From Rhizobiales bacterium UBA697 (GTDB lineage Bacteria; Pseudomonadota; Alphaproteobacteria; Rhizobiales; Ancalomicrobiaceae): a stretch of 43,078 bases of DNA. The notes under the pieces were generated by a model. That model was given only the letters and a program-made list of their open reading frames with translations, made no database searches and was not told the origin of the DNA. The position numbers were made by a program, and so were the translations under genes. Below are positions 9,316-18,616 of this stretch, one piece after another (the stretch's first letter is position 1; the number at the start of each line of letters is the position of its first letter). Location: positions 1 through 43,078 of the forward strand of contig DBMN01000020.1 in assembly GCA_002298965.1 (NCBI GenBank), read 5' to 3'.

Positions 9316-10998
9316 TCACACCACTTGGACCGTCACCTCGACGATCGGCTTCTTGCCCCAGCGCTCGTTGACGGCGGCGCGCACGGCGCGCTTGACCGCG
9401 TCGGCGACCAGCGCCGTGTCCTTGCGCTTCGGCCGCGGCAGACCGTCGAGGGTGAGCGAGGCGGTCGTCTCGACGGTGTCGAGGAAGGTGCGGCCGCGAT
9501 CGTCCTCGTCCGGCAGGCCGATCAGCACGGCCGACGGGTCGGAGAGCGCGTTGCCCTTGGCGTCGACCACCAGCGACACGACGACGACGCCGGCGAAGCT
9601 CGCCTTGCGCCGCGCCGCGGCGCCCGACTGGTCGGGCGTGACGAGCAGCGAGCCGTCGCGGAAGAGACGGCCGGTGAAGACCTCGTCGACCTCGGCCACC
9701 GGCCCCGGCGCGAGGCGGAGCATGCGGCCGTTCAGCGCGTGGCCGATCTTCGGCACGCCGAGCGAGCGGGCGAATTCGGCGTGGACTGCGAGATGCAGCG
9801 CCTCGCCGTGGACCGGAACCGAGATCTCGGGGCGGACCGCCTCGTAGAGCATGGTCATCTCGCCGCGGCGCGGGTGGCCGGAGACATGGACCAGCGCATC
9901 GCGGTCGGTGACGATCTTCACGCCCTTGGCGGCGAGCGCATTCATGATCGTGTTCACCGACTTCTCGTTGCCGGGAATGGTGCGCGACGAGAAGATCATC
10001 ATGTCGCCGGGCGACATGGCGACCTGACGGTGCTCGCCGGAGGCGATGCGGGCGAGCGCGGCGCGGGCCTCTCCTTGAGAACCCGTGAGCAGCGTCACCA
10101 CCTTGTCGCGCGGCAGGTAGCCGTAGGCGTCGTCGTCGAGGAAGGGCGGAAGATCGTCGAGGAGGCCGCATTCCTTCGCCACGTCGATGGCACGGCGCAT
10201 GGCGCGGCCCATGACGACGACGTTGCGATCGGCCTTGACGGCGGCTTCGGCCACGGCGCGGAGGCGCCCGACGTTGGAGGCGAAGGTCGTCACCGCCACC
10301 CGGTGCGGCGCCGCCTTGATGATCTCGGTCAGGCTCGCCGCGACTTCCGTCTCCGACGGGCTCGAGCCGTCGCGCAGGACGTTGGTCGAGTCGTTGACCA
10401 TCGCCAGCACGCCCTCGTCGCCGATGGCGCGGAAGCGATCGAAATCGGTCGACCAGCCGATGACCGGGGTCGGATCGACCTTCCAGTCGCCGGTGTGGAT
10501 CACCGTGCCGAGCGGCGTGCGGATGGCGAGCGACACGGCTTCGGGGATCGAATGCGACACCGCGATCGCCTCGACGTCGAAGTCGCCCATCGTCCAGCGC
10601 TCGCCGGCGGTGAAGCGGGTGACCGGAATGTCGGAGGCGCCACCGTCGGCAGCGCCCTTGGCCTCGAGCAGGCCGGCGGCGAAGGGCGTCATGAAGACCG
10701 GCACCTTCAGCTTCGGCCACAGCGTCGACAGCGCGCCGAAATGGTCCTCGTGGGCATGGGTGATGACGATGCCGACGAGGTTCTTCCGCTCCTCTTCGAT
10801 GAAGCGGATGTCGGGGAAGATCAGGTCGACGCCCGGCTCGTCGTATTCCGAGGCGAAGGTGATGCCGCAGTCGACCATCAGCCAGCGTCGGTCGTCTTCC
10901 GGCCCGAAGCCGTAGAGACCGAGATTCATTCCGATTTCGCCGACGCCACCGAGCGGCAGGAACACCAGTTCGTCGCCCTTGCGGGACTTCTTCGCCAT
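9316..10998 (-). CDS. rnj: Ribonuclease J
   Basis: 560 residues, metallo-beta-lactamase/beta-CASP nuclease with 5'-3' exonuclease and endonuclease activity in RNA maturation and decay. The zinc-binding HAHEDH motif is at 81-86 (His81, His83, Asp85, His86). Other core motifs are MVDCGITF, VAVSHSIPEAVSLAIRTPLG, IHTGDWKVDPTP, and the beta-CASP/C-terminal motifs SGHPRRGEM and SVPVHGEALHL. Length fits bacterial RNase J. The ATG at 10998 follows GAGGAG and is 2 bases after the birA stop, so the two are cotranscribed. In Hyphomicrobiales rnj commonly follows nuoN-birA. Confidence 0.95.
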   Translation of the reverse strand: MAKKSRKGDELVFLPLGGVGEIGMNLGLYGFGPEDDRRWLMVDCGITFASEYDEPGVDLIFPDIRFIEEERKNLVGIVITHAHEDHFGALSTLWPKLKVPVFMTPFAAGLLEAKGAADGGASDIPVTRFTAGERWTMGDFDVEAIAVSHSIPEAVSLAIRTPLGTVIHTGDWKVDPTPVIGWSTDFDRFRAIGDEGVLAMVNDSTNVLRDGSSPSETEVAASLTEIIKAAPHRVAVTTFASNVGRLRAVAEAAVKADRNVVVMGRAMRRAIDVAKECGLLDDLPPFLDDDAYGYLPRDKVVTLLTGSQGEARAALARIASGEHRQVAMSPGDMMIFSSRTIPGNEKSVNTIMNALAAKGVKIVTDRDALVHVSGHPRRGEMTMLYEAVRPEISVPVHGEALHLAVHAEFARSLGVPKIGHALNGRMLRLAPGPVAEVDEVFTGRLFRDGSLLVTPDQSGAAARRKASFAGVVVVSLVVDAKGNALSDPSAVLIGLPDEDDRGRTFLDTVETTASLTLDGLPRPKRKDTALVADAVKRAVRAAVNERWGKKPIVEVTVQVV

Positions 10999-11000
10999 GA

Positions 11001-11801
11001 TCACTCCTCGGAGACCTTCTCCGGACGCGGGAAGAAGACGTCTCCCGCGGAAATCTTGCCATGTGTGCCGTCGGGCCGGGCGAGGCGCAGCAGCCCCGCC
11101 TCGTCGATGCCCTCGAAGATGCCGGTGTCCTCGCCGTCGACGAGGCGCACCCGGATCGGTCCGCCGATGCCGACGGCCCGCTTCAGCCAGGCCGCGCGGA
11201 TCGCGGGAAAACCAAGGCCCGACGCCCATTCCTCGACCCGCGTCGCGAAGGCCGACCGGAGCGCCTCGAACAGGCGTTCGGGCAGGACGTCGTGGCCTTC
11301 GGTCAGGAGGCTCGTCGCCGGGGTCTCGGTGGCGAGCGGGAAGTGGCGGCAGTTGACGCCGATGCCGACGGCGACCGCGGTGCGGCCGGCCGGATCCCGC
11401 GTGGTTTCGAGCAGGATTCCGGCGCATTTGCGGCCGGCGATCATCAGATCGTTCGGCCACTTGATGCCGGGGACGAGACGCCCGCCCGTCGCTTCCGCCA
11501 CCGCGTCGGCGGCCGATACGGCGGCGACGAAGGGAAGCTCGGGCAGATGGCGCGGCAGGCCGGGGTCGATCAGCAGCGCCGAGGCGTAGAGATTGCCGCT
11601 CTCCGAGGTCCAGCTGCGGCCGCGGCGGGCGCGTCCGCCTTCCTGTCGGTCGGCAACGACCCAAACCCGCCCCGGATCACCGGAGCGGGCGAGATCGAGC
11701 GCGTCGATGTTGGTCGATTCCGTCGTCGGCTTGGCGATCACCCGCCAAGGGGCGCCGGCGGAGGCAGAGGCCCGCTCCCCGCCGGGACTGTCGGTCGCCA
11801 T
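11001..11801 (-). CDS. birA: Biotin--[acetyl-CoA-carboxylase] ligase
   Basis: 266 residues. It activates biotin with ATP and attaches it to a lysine of biotin-dependent carboxylases (EC 6.3.4.15). Visible motifs are TTESTNIDAL, GGRARRGRSWTSESGNLYAS (biotinyl-AMP loop) and GIKWPNDLMIAGRKCAGILLE. There is no N-terminal helix-turn-helix, so this is a class I ligase without repressor function. The ATG overlaps the nuoN stop by one base (TGATG), which implies translational coupling. rnj follows 2 bases after the stop. Confidence 0.95.
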   Translation of the reverse strand: MATDSPGGERASASAGAPWRVIAKPTTESTNIDALDLARSGDPGRVWVVADRQEGGRARRGRSWTSESGNLYASALLIDPGLPRHLPELPFVAAVSAADAVAEATGGRLVPGIKWPNDLMIAGRKCAGILLETTRDPAGRTAVAVGIGVNCRHFPLATETPATSLLTEGHDVLPERLFEALRSAFATRVEEWASGLGFPAIRAAWLKRAVGIGGPIRVRLVDGEDTGIFEGIDEAGLLRLARPDGTHGKISAGDVFFPRPEKVSEE

Positions 11802-13225
11802 CAGAACAGCGACTTGGCGGCTGCGGTCGCGGCGGCGGTGAGGCCGTTGCCGAGGACGAAGAACAGCAGCACGAAGATCGACGCCGCGGCGAAGACGAAC
11901 TTCTGCTCGATGGTCGCCGCGTCGAGATCGGCCGCCGGCTCGTCGAAGTAGATCACCTTGACGATGCGGATGTAGTAGAAGGCGCCGATCACCGAGGCGA
12001 GCACGCCGAGCACGGCCAGCCAATAGAGCTGGGCATGGACGGCCGCCTGGAAGACGTAGAGCTTGCCGAAGAAGCCGGCGAGCGGCGGAATGCCGGCGAG
12101 GCTGAACATCAGCATCGCCAGACCGAAGGCGGCGAGCGGGCTCGAACGCGAGAGGCCCGCGAGATCGGCGATCTGTTCCACCGGCTTGCCGTCGCGGCGC
12201 ATGGCGATGATCATCGCGAAGGCGCCGAGCGTGGTGACGAGATAGATCGCCATGTAGATGCCGACGCCGGTGATGCCGTCGACCGTGCCGGCGGCGAGGC
12301 CGACCAGCGCGTAGCCCATGTGGCCGATCGAGGAATAGGCCATCAGGCGCTTGATGTTGGCCTGACCGATACCGGCGAAGGCGCCGAGCACCATCGAGGC
12401 GATGGCGATGAAGGCGACGATCTGCTGCCACGACGGGCCGATCGAGCCGAAGGCCTCGACGCAGACGCGGATGATCAGCGCGAAGGCGGCGACCTTGGGG
12501 GCGGCGGCGAAGAAGGCGGTCACCGGGGTCGGCGAGCCTTCGTAGACGTCGGGCGTCCACATGTGGAACGGCACGGCGGAGATCTTGAAGGCGAGACCGG
12601 CCATCATGAAGACGAGGCCGAAGACGATGCCGAGCGACGGGGCATGGCCCTTCAGCGCCGCGGCGATCGGGGCAAAACCGGTCTGGCCGGTGAAGCCGTA
12701 GACCAGCGAGGCGCCGTAGAGCAGCATGCCCGAGGACAGCGCGCCGAGGACGAAATATTTCAGGCCCGCTTCGGTCGACCGCACGTTGTCGCGATCCATT
12801 GCGGCGACGACGTAGAGCGCCAGCGACTGGAGCTCGAGGCCGAGGTAGAGCGAGATCATGTCGTTCGCCGAGATCATCAGCAGCATGCCGGTGGTGGCGA
12901 GCACGACCAGGACCGGGTACTCGAAGCGGCCCCAGCCGTCGACCCGGGCGGGGCCGGCCGACAGGATCACCGCGACGATCGAGCCGATCAGCGCCAGCAC
13001 CTTCATGAAGCTGGAGAACGGGTCGACGACCAGCGCGCCGCCGAAGGCGGAGGCGGCCTTCGGCCCGGCCAGCACGGCGACGAGGGCCAGGGCGAGAAGG
13101 GCGACGGCCCCCCAGCCGACCACGCCGGTCGACTTCTCGCCGGCGAAGACGCCGAGCATGAGAAGCGCGAGCGCGCCGATCGCGAGGACAATCTCCGGCA
13201 ACACCGGCATCAGATCGAGTGTCAT
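11801..13225 (-). CDS. nuoN: NADH-quinone oxidoreductase subunit N
   Basis: 474 residues, antiporter-like membrane subunit of complex I (ND2 homologue) that takes part in proton pumping. It has about 13-14 hydrophobic helices. The conserved glutamate is Glu131 (SLYLGLELQSLALY), and lysines and histidine of the channel are in FKISAVPFHMWTPDVYEG. The ATG at 13225 gives the expected MTLDLMPVLPEIVL start. It lies 127 bases downstream of nuoM and is coupled to birA. Confidence 0.97.
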   Translation of the reverse strand: MTLDLMPVLPEIVLAIGALALLMLGVFAGEKSTGVVGWGAVALLALALVAVLAGPKAASAFGGALVVDPFSSFMKVLALIGSIVAVILSAGPARVDGWGRFEYPVLVVLATTGMLLMISANDMISLYLGLELQSLALYVVAAMDRDNVRSTEAGLKYFVLGALSSGMLLYGASLVYGFTGQTGFAPIAAALKGHAPSLGIVFGLVFMMAGLAFKISAVPFHMWTPDVYEGSPTPVTAFFAAAPKVAAFALIIRVCVEAFGSIGPSWQQIVAFIAIASMVLGAFAGIGQANIKRLMAYSSIGHMGYALVGLAAGTVDGITGVGIYMAIYLVTTLGAFAMIIAMRRDGKPVEQIADLAGLSRSSPLAAFGLAMLMFSLAGIPPLAGFFGKLYVFQAAVHAQLYWLAVLGVLASVIGAFYYIRIVKVIYFDEPAADLDAATIEQKFVFAAASIFVLLFFVLGNGLTAAATAAAKSLF

Positions 13226-13352
13226 GGACTTGGTCTCGGCCCCAGAAGGTCTGACAGCGTCAGGTCTTTCAACAGTCGGGTCTGGCCGGCCGGATCGGTC
13301 GGCGAGACGTCGGTCGTGCGCGATCGGACCGGGGCCCGACCGCGCCGTCGCA

Positions 13353-14864
13353 TCAGTTGGCGATCAGCGCCACCTTGGTGCCGGCGGCGATCGCCGCGGT
13401 CACCTTGGCGAGCATCGCCTGCACGGACGCCTCCGAGGCGTTCAGCACCGGCGCCGGATAGACGCCGTAGAACACCGTCACCAGCATCAGCGGGATCAGC
13501 ACCGCGCGCTCGCGCCAGTCCATGTCGAGGATGCCCTGAAGCGAGGGCTTCTCGAGCTTGCCGTTCATGACACGAGCCAGCAGGTAGAGCGCGTAGGCCG
13601 CCGACAGGATCACGCCGGTCGCCGCGAAGAACGCCACCCAGGTGTTGGCGCGCCAGGCGCCGAGCAGGGTGAGGAACTCGCCGACGAAGCCGGAGGTGCC
13701 CGGCAGGCCGACGTTGGCCATCGTGAACAGCAGGAAGGCCACGGCGTACCACGGCATGCGGTTCACGAGGCCACCGTAGGCGGCGATCTCGCGGGTGTGC
13801 ATGCGATCGTAGATCACGCCGACGCAGAGGAAGAGCGCGGCGGAGACGAAGCCGTGGGAGACCATCTGGAAGATGGCGCCCTGCACACCGGCCTGGTTCA
13901 TCGTGAAGATGCCCATGGTCACGTAGCCCATGTGGGCGACCGACGAATAGGCGATCAGCTTCTTGATGTCCTCCTGCGCCAGCGCCACCAGCGAGGTGTA
14001 GATGATGGCGACGATCGACAGGGTGAAGACGAAGGGCGCGAACATCTCCGACGCCACCGGGAACATCGGCAGCGAGAAGCGCAGGAAGCCGTAGCCGCCC
14101 ATCTTCAGGAGGATGCCCGCCAGGATCACCGAACCGGCGGTCGGCGCCTCGACGTGGGCGTCCGGCAGCCAGGTGTGGACCGGCCACATCGGCATCTTCA
14201 CCGCGAAGGAGGCGAAGAAGGCGATCCAGGCCCAGGTCTGCAGCTGGACGGGGAAGTCGTGCCTGAGCAGCGCCGGGATGTCGGCCGTGCCCGCCTGCCA
14301 GTACATGGCGAGCATGGCGATCAGCATCAGCACCGAGCCGAGCAGCGTGTAGAGGAAGAACTTGAAGGAGGCGTAGACGCGACGCGGTCCACCCCACACG
14401 CCGATGATGATGAACATCGGGATGAGGCCGGCTTCGAAGAAGACGTAGAAGAGCATCAGGTCGAGCGCGGTGAACACGCCGATCATCAGCACCTCGAGGA
14501 CGAGGAACGCGATCATGTATTCCTTCACGCGGTTCTGCACGCTCTGCCACGAGGCGAGGATGCAGAAGGGCATGAGGAAGGTCGTCAGTAGCACGAAGGC
14601 GACGGAGATGCCGTCGACACCCATGTGATAGCTGAAGACGTTGCCGAGCCAGGCCCCCTTCTCCTCGAGCTGGAAGCCGGGGTTCGACGGGTCGAACCGG
14701 GCCCAGATCAGGAGCGAGAGCAGGAAGTCGACGATGGTCGTGAGAAGCGCGATCGTGCGGATGCGCGACTTCGCCACGTCGTCGTCGCCCTTGACCAGCG
14801 CGGCGAAGACCACGCCGACCAGCGGCAGAAACGTGACGATCGTGAGCAGCGGCCAGTTGCCCAT
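13353..14864 (-). CDS. nuoM: NADH-quinone oxidoreductase subunit M
   Basis: 503 residues, antiporter-like membrane subunit of complex I (ND4 homologue). Glu144 (YVFFEAGLIPMF) and Lys223 (FAVKMPMWPVHTWLPDAHVEAP) correspond to the essential proton-channel residues. The start is the ATG at 14864, which shares a base with the nuoL stop (TGATG) and is 7 bases after GGGGGAG. A GTG one codon upstream is possible but too close to that ribosome-binding site. Confidence 0.97.
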   Translation of the reverse strand: MGNWPLLTIVTFLPLVGVVFAALVKGDDDVAKSRIRTIALLTTIVDFLLSLLIWARFDPSNPGFQLEEKGAWLGNVFSYHMGVDGISVAFVLLTTFLMPFCILASWQSVQNRVKEYMIAFLVLEVLMIGVFTALDLMLFYVFFEAGLIPMFIIIGVWGGPRRVYASFKFFLYTLLGSVLMLIAMLAMYWQAGTADIPALLRHDFPVQLQTWAWIAFFASFAVKMPMWPVHTWLPDAHVEAPTAGSVILAGILLKMGGYGFLRFSLPMFPVASEMFAPFVFTLSIVAIIYTSLVALAQEDIKKLIAYSSVAHMGYVTMGIFTMNQAGVQGAIFQMVSHGFVSAALFLCVGVIYDRMHTREIAAYGGLVNRMPWYAVAFLLFTMANVGLPGTSGFVGEFLTLLGAWRANTWVAFFAATGVILSAAYALYLLARVMNGKLEKPSLQGILDMDWRERAVLIPLMLVTVFYGVYPAPVLNASEASVQAMLAKVTAAIAAGTKVALIAN

Positions 14865-16960
14865 CACCGAACTCCCCCGAACATCACATAGCTCACCAGA
14901 GCGGCCACGCCGATCAGCATGGCGAAGGCGTAGTGGTAGAGATAACCAGACTGCAGCGCGACGACCTTGCCGGTGATCGCGACCACGCGGGCGGACACGC
15001 CGTCCGGGCCGAACCCGTCGATGACGCGACCGTCACCCTCCTTCCAGAGGAAGCGGCCGAGCTTCTTCGCCGGCTGCACGAACAGGAAGTCGTAGAGCTC
15101 GTCGAAGTACCACTTGTTGAGCAGGAACTCGTAGAGGCCCTTCTGCGAAGCGGCGAGCTTCTCCGGGATCTTCGGGTTCACCACGTAGAACACGTAGGAC
15201 GTCACGAGGCCGACCAGCATCGCCACGAAGGGGGCGAACTTCACCGCCGTCGGCACATGGTGCATGTGCTCGAGGACGTGGTTCTCCTTGCCCGTGAAGA
15301 GCGACGCCTTCCAGAACTCGCCGTACTCGTGGCCGATGAAGTGGCCGGCGAAGAGCATGCCCGCGACGACCGCGCCGGTGGCGAGCACCATCAGCGGAAC
15401 CGTCATGACGAGCGGGCTCTCGTGGACATGGTCCATGACTTCCTTGGAGGCGCGCGGCGCGCCCCAGAAGGTCTTGAAGATCAGGCGCCACGAATAGAAC
15501 GAGGTGAAGAGCGCGGCGATGACCAGCAGGCCGAAGGCGAGGCCGGAGAAGGCGTTCTCACCGACATAGGCCGCCTCGATGATCGCGTCCTTCGAGTTGT
15601 AACCGGCGAAGCCGAACTCGGTGGTCGGCAGGCCGACGCCGGTCAGCGCCAGGGTGCCGATGATCATCATGGCGTAGGTCAGTTTGATGTGACCCTTGAG
15701 GCCGCCCATGTTGCGCATGTCCTGCTCGCCCGAGACGGCGTGGATCACCGAGCCGGCACCGAGGAACAGGAGCGCCTTGAAGAAGGCGTGCGTGAACAGG
15801 TGGAACACGCCCGCGCCATAGGCGCCGACGCCGAGGGCGACGAACATGTAGCCGAGCTGCGAGCAGGTCGAATAGGCGATGACGCGCTTGATGTCGTTCT
15901 GCACCAGACCGACGGTCGCGGCGAAGAAGGCGGTCACGGCGCCGACCAGCGTCACCACGGTGAGCGCGGTGTGGCTGAGCTCGAACAGCGGCGACAGGCG
16001 CGCCACCATGAAGACGCCGGCGGTGACCATGGTCGCCGCATGGATGAGGGCCGAGACCGGGGTCGGGCCTTCCATCGCGTCGGGAAGCCAGGTGTGCAGC
16101 AGGAACTGCGCCGACTTGCCCATGGCGCCGAGGAACAGCAGCAGGCAGATCACGGTCATGGCGTCGAACTGCCAGGACAGGAAGTGCAGCTGCTTGCCGG
16201 CCATGGTCGGGGCATTGGCGAAGATCGCGTCGTAGTCGACGGTGCCGAACAGCCAGAACACGCCGAAGATGCCGAGCACGAAGCCGAAGTCGCCGACGCG
16301 GTTGACGACGAAGGCCTTGATGGCGGCGGCGTTGGCCGAGGGCTTCTGGAACCAGAAGCCGATCAGCAGGTAGGAGGCGAGACCGACGCCTTCCCAGCCG
16401 AAGAACATCTGCACCAGATTGTCGGAGGTCACCAGCATCAGCATGGCGAAGGTGAACAGCGACAGATAGGCGAAGAAGCGCGGCCGATCCGGATCGTGGC
16501 TCATGTAGCCGATCGAATAGAGATGGACGAGCGCCGAGACCGTGTTCACCACCACCAGCATCACCGCGGTCAGCGTGTCGACGCGGATCGCCCAGTCGAC
16601 CGAGAGGCCGGCGGTGTGCAGGAACGGCAGGATGTTCACCTTCATCACGCCGGCGGGATGGCCGAGCGCGATCTGGAAGAAGGTCACCCAGGACAGCGCC
16701 GCGGCGATCATCAGGAAGCCCGTGGTGACGAGCTCCGCCGGACGGGCCAGCGGCTTTTCCGCGTGATGGTCGCCATGGCCGTGGCCGTGGTCGTCGTCAT
16801 GGGCCACCGCATGCGCGTCGGCGGGACCGTGGTCGTCGTGACCATGGTCGCCGTGGCCGAGATTGGCGGCCCCGTTCGGCGCGACCGGATGCGCGAAGAG
16901 CGTCATCGCGCCCGCGATCAGGAAGCCGAGGAGAGGGAGAAAGACGATCGCCGTGAACAT
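14864..16960 (-). CDS. nuoL: NADH-quinone oxidoreductase subunit L with His-rich loop
   Basis: 698 residues, the distal antiporter-like subunit of complex I (ND5 homologue). Core motifs are MFFGWEGVGLASYLLIGFW, GAMGKSAQFLLHTWLPDAMEGPTPVSALIHAATMV and KRVIAYSTCSQLGYMFVALG, and the C-terminal lateral-helix region is present. Residues 35-66, between the first two helices, are a His/Asp/Gly-rich insert with 11 histidines, absent from the enteric protein as far as I recall. The ATG at 16960 is 7 bases after the nuoK stop. It is coupled to nuoM by a TGATG overlap. Confidence 0.97.
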   Translation of the reverse strand: MFTAIVFLPLLGFLIAGAMTLFAHPVAPNGAANLGHGDHGHDDHGPADAHAVAHDDDHGHGHGDHHAEKPLARPAELVTTGFLMIAAALSWVTFFQIALGHPAGVMKVNILPFLHTAGLSVDWAIRVDTLTAVMLVVVNTVSALVHLYSIGYMSHDPDRPRFFAYLSLFTFAMLMLVTSDNLVQMFFGWEGVGLASYLLIGFWFQKPSANAAAIKAFVVNRVGDFGFVLGIFGVFWLFGTVDYDAIFANAPTMAGKQLHFLSWQFDAMTVICLLLFLGAMGKSAQFLLHTWLPDAMEGPTPVSALIHAATMVTAGVFMVARLSPLFELSHTALTVVTLVGAVTAFFAATVGLVQNDIKRVIAYSTCSQLGYMFVALGVGAYGAGVFHLFTHAFFKALLFLGAGSVIHAVSGEQDMRNMGGLKGHIKLTYAMMIIGTLALTGVGLPTTEFGFAGYNSKDAIIEAAYVGENAFSGLAFGLLVIAALFTSFYSWRLIFKTFWGAPRASKEVMDHVHESPLVMTVPLMVLATGAVVAGMLFAGHFIGHEYGEFWKASLFTGKENHVLEHMHHVPTAVKFAPFVAMLVGLVTSYVFYVVNPKIPEKLAASQKGLYEFLLNKWYFDELYDFLFVQPAKKLGRFLWKEGDGRVIDGFGPDGVSARVVAITGKVVALQSGYLYHYAFAMLIGVAALVSYVMFGGVR

Positions 16961-16967
16961 GGATCGA

Positions 16968-17276
16968 TCAACCCTTCATCACGTTGACGTCTTCCACCGC
17001 GATGGAACCGCGGGTGCGGAAGAACACGACCAGGATCGCGAGGCCGATGGCGGCCTCGGCGGCTGCCACCGTCAGGACCAGCAGGGCGAAGATCTGCCCC
17101 ACGAGGTCGCCCAACGCGGTGGAGAAGGCCACGAAGTTGATGTTGACGGCGAGAAGGATCAGCTCGACCGACATCAGGATGATGATGACGTTCTTCCTGT
17201 TCAGGAAGATGCCGAACACCCCCAGCGTGAAGAGTATCGCGGCCACCGAGAGGTAGTGCGACAAGCCGATTACCAT
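16968..17276 (-). CDS. nuoK: NADH-quinone oxidoreductase subunit K
   Basis: 102 residues with three transmembrane helices, the ND4L homologue of the complex I membrane arm. Glu38 and Glu74 match the two conserved proton-path glutamates (MSVELILLAVN and VAAAEAAIGLAI). The ATG at 17276 (MVIGLSHYLS) is chosen over an upstream in-frame ATG because it gives the family length and follows GGGGGAAG. It is separated from nuoJ by 144 bases with no recognised feature. Confidence 0.96.
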   Translation of the reverse strand: MVIGLSHYLSVAAILFTLGVFGIFLNRKNVIIILMSVELILLAVNINFVAFSTALGDLVGQIFALLVLTVAAAEAAIGLAILVVFFRTRGSIAVEDVNVMKG

Positions 17277-17420
17277 GACTTCCCCCGTCTCATCCGAGGT
17301 TTGCGGGATCACCGACGCGCGACGTCGATCACCCCGACCATTCTTCCGCAGCGAGCCCCCTCGCCCACCGCGGCCTTGGGTTTCCTCGCGGCGCCCATCG
17401 AGGGCGGCCGCGTCATGCGA

Positions 17421-18029
17421 TCACGACAGGCCCTTGCCGATCTCGACCTTGACCACCTCGATGGCGGTGGCCGGGCCGCGTGCGACCTGTTCGGAAATGT
17501 TCTGCCGCTTGACGAAGGCCTTGTGGCGCAGCGTCAGCACGATCGCACCGATCATCGCGACCAGCAGGATCAGGCCGGCGGCCTGGAAGAAGAAGATGTA
17601 CTTGGTGTAGAGCACCAGACCGATGGCCGCGACGTTGGAGGTCGCCGCATCGATCGGGTTGGCGCCGTGGCCGACCACCTGCGGGTCGATCACCCAGCCG
17701 CCGACCACCATCAGCAGTTCGGCGAGCAGGATGCCGCCGATCACCATGCCGATCGGGGCATATTCGAGCAGCCCGGTGCGCAGTTCGGCGAAGTCGACGT
17801 CGAGCATCATCACGACGAAGAGGAACAGCACCGCCACCGCGCCGACGTAGACGACGACCAGCAGCATGGCCAGGAACTCGGCGCCCATCAGCACGAAGAG
17901 CCCCGCCGCATTGAAGAAGGCGAGGATCAGGAACAGCACCGAATGCACCGGATTGCGGGCCGAGATGACCGCGAAGGCCGAAGCCACGGTCACGGCGGCG
18001 AAGACGTAGAAGAAGAAGGCCTGGATCAT
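17421..18029 (-). CDS. nuoJ: NADH-quinone oxidoreductase subunit J
   Basis: 202 residues with five hydrophobic helices, ND6 homologue of complex I. The diagnostic helix is VVVYVGAVAVLFLFVVMML. The ATG at 18029 (MIQAFFFYVFAAV) gives the normal N-terminus and follows GAGGA. An upstream in-frame extension has no family similarity. It starts 44 bases after nuoI. Confidence 0.96.
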   Translation of the reverse strand: MIQAFFFYVFAAVTVASAFAVISARNPVHSVLFLILAFFNAAGLFVLMGAEFLAMLLVVVYVGAVAVLFLFVVMMLDVDFAELRTGLLEYAPIGMVIGGILLAELLMVVGGWVIDPQVVGHGANPIDAATSNVAAIGLVLYTKYIFFFQAAGLILLVAMIGAIVLTLRHKAFVKRQNISEQVARGPATAIEVVKVEIGKGLS

Positions 18030-18073
18030 CGGTCGTCCTCGACACCCGCCGGCTGGGCCGGCGTGGCGTTCGG

Positions 18074-18562
18074 TCAGCGGTAGGGTGCGTCCAACTGGAT
18101 GTTGCGGGCGATCTCGCGCTCCCAACGTTCACCGTTCGCGAGCAGCTTCGCCTTGTCGTAGAAGAGCTCTTCGCGGGTCTCGGTGGCGAATTCGAAGTTC
18201 GGCCCCTCGACGATGGCATCGACCGGGCAGGCTTCCTGGCAGAAGCCGCAGTAGATGCACTTCACCATGTCGATGTCGTAGCGGGTGGTGCGGCGGGTCT
18301 GATCGTTGCCGCGCGGGGCGGCCTCGATGGTGATCGCCTGAGCCGGGCAGATCGCCTCGCAGAGCTTGCAGGCGATGCAGCGCTCCTCGCCGTTGGGATA
18401 ACGGCGCAGCGCGTGTTCGCCGCGGAAGCGCGGGCTGACCGGCCCCTTCTCGAAGGGGTAGTTCAGGGTCGCCTTCGGCGCGAAGAAGTAGCGCATCGAC
18501 AGGAAGAATGCCGATACGAACTCCTTCAGCAACAAGGACTTCGCCGCCCGATCGAGTCTCAT
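18074..18562 (-). CDS. nuoI: NADH-quinone oxidoreductase subunit I
   Basis: 162 residues. This peripheral-arm subunit of complex I carries clusters N6a and N6b. Two ferredoxin motifs are present: CIACKLCEAICP (Cys62, 65, 68, 72) and CIYCGFCQEACP (Cys102, 105, 108, 112). The ATG at 18562 (MRLDRAAKSLLLKEF) follows GGAAGGG and matches rhizobial homologues. An in-frame ATG 11 codons upstream is less likely. It follows the 79-residue membrane protein gene by 54 bases. Confidence 0.97.
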   Translation of the reverse strand: MRLDRAAKSLLLKEFVSAFFLSMRYFFAPKATLNYPFEKGPVSPRFRGEHALRRYPNGEERCIACKLCEAICPAQAITIEAAPRGNDQTRRTTRYDIDMVKCIYCGFCQEACPVDAIVEGPNFEFATETREELFYDKAKLLANGERWEREIARNIQLDAPYR

Positions 18563-18616
18563 CACGTCTACCCTTCCGTTGACCCCGCGGGACATGCCCG
18601 AGGGTCTGGGTCCTGT

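Noticed and set aside
14865..14867. GTG one codon upstream as the nuoM start
   Set aside because: It would leave only 4 bases after the GGGGGAG ribosome-binding site. The ATG at 14864 has better spacing and a TGATG overlap with nuoL.
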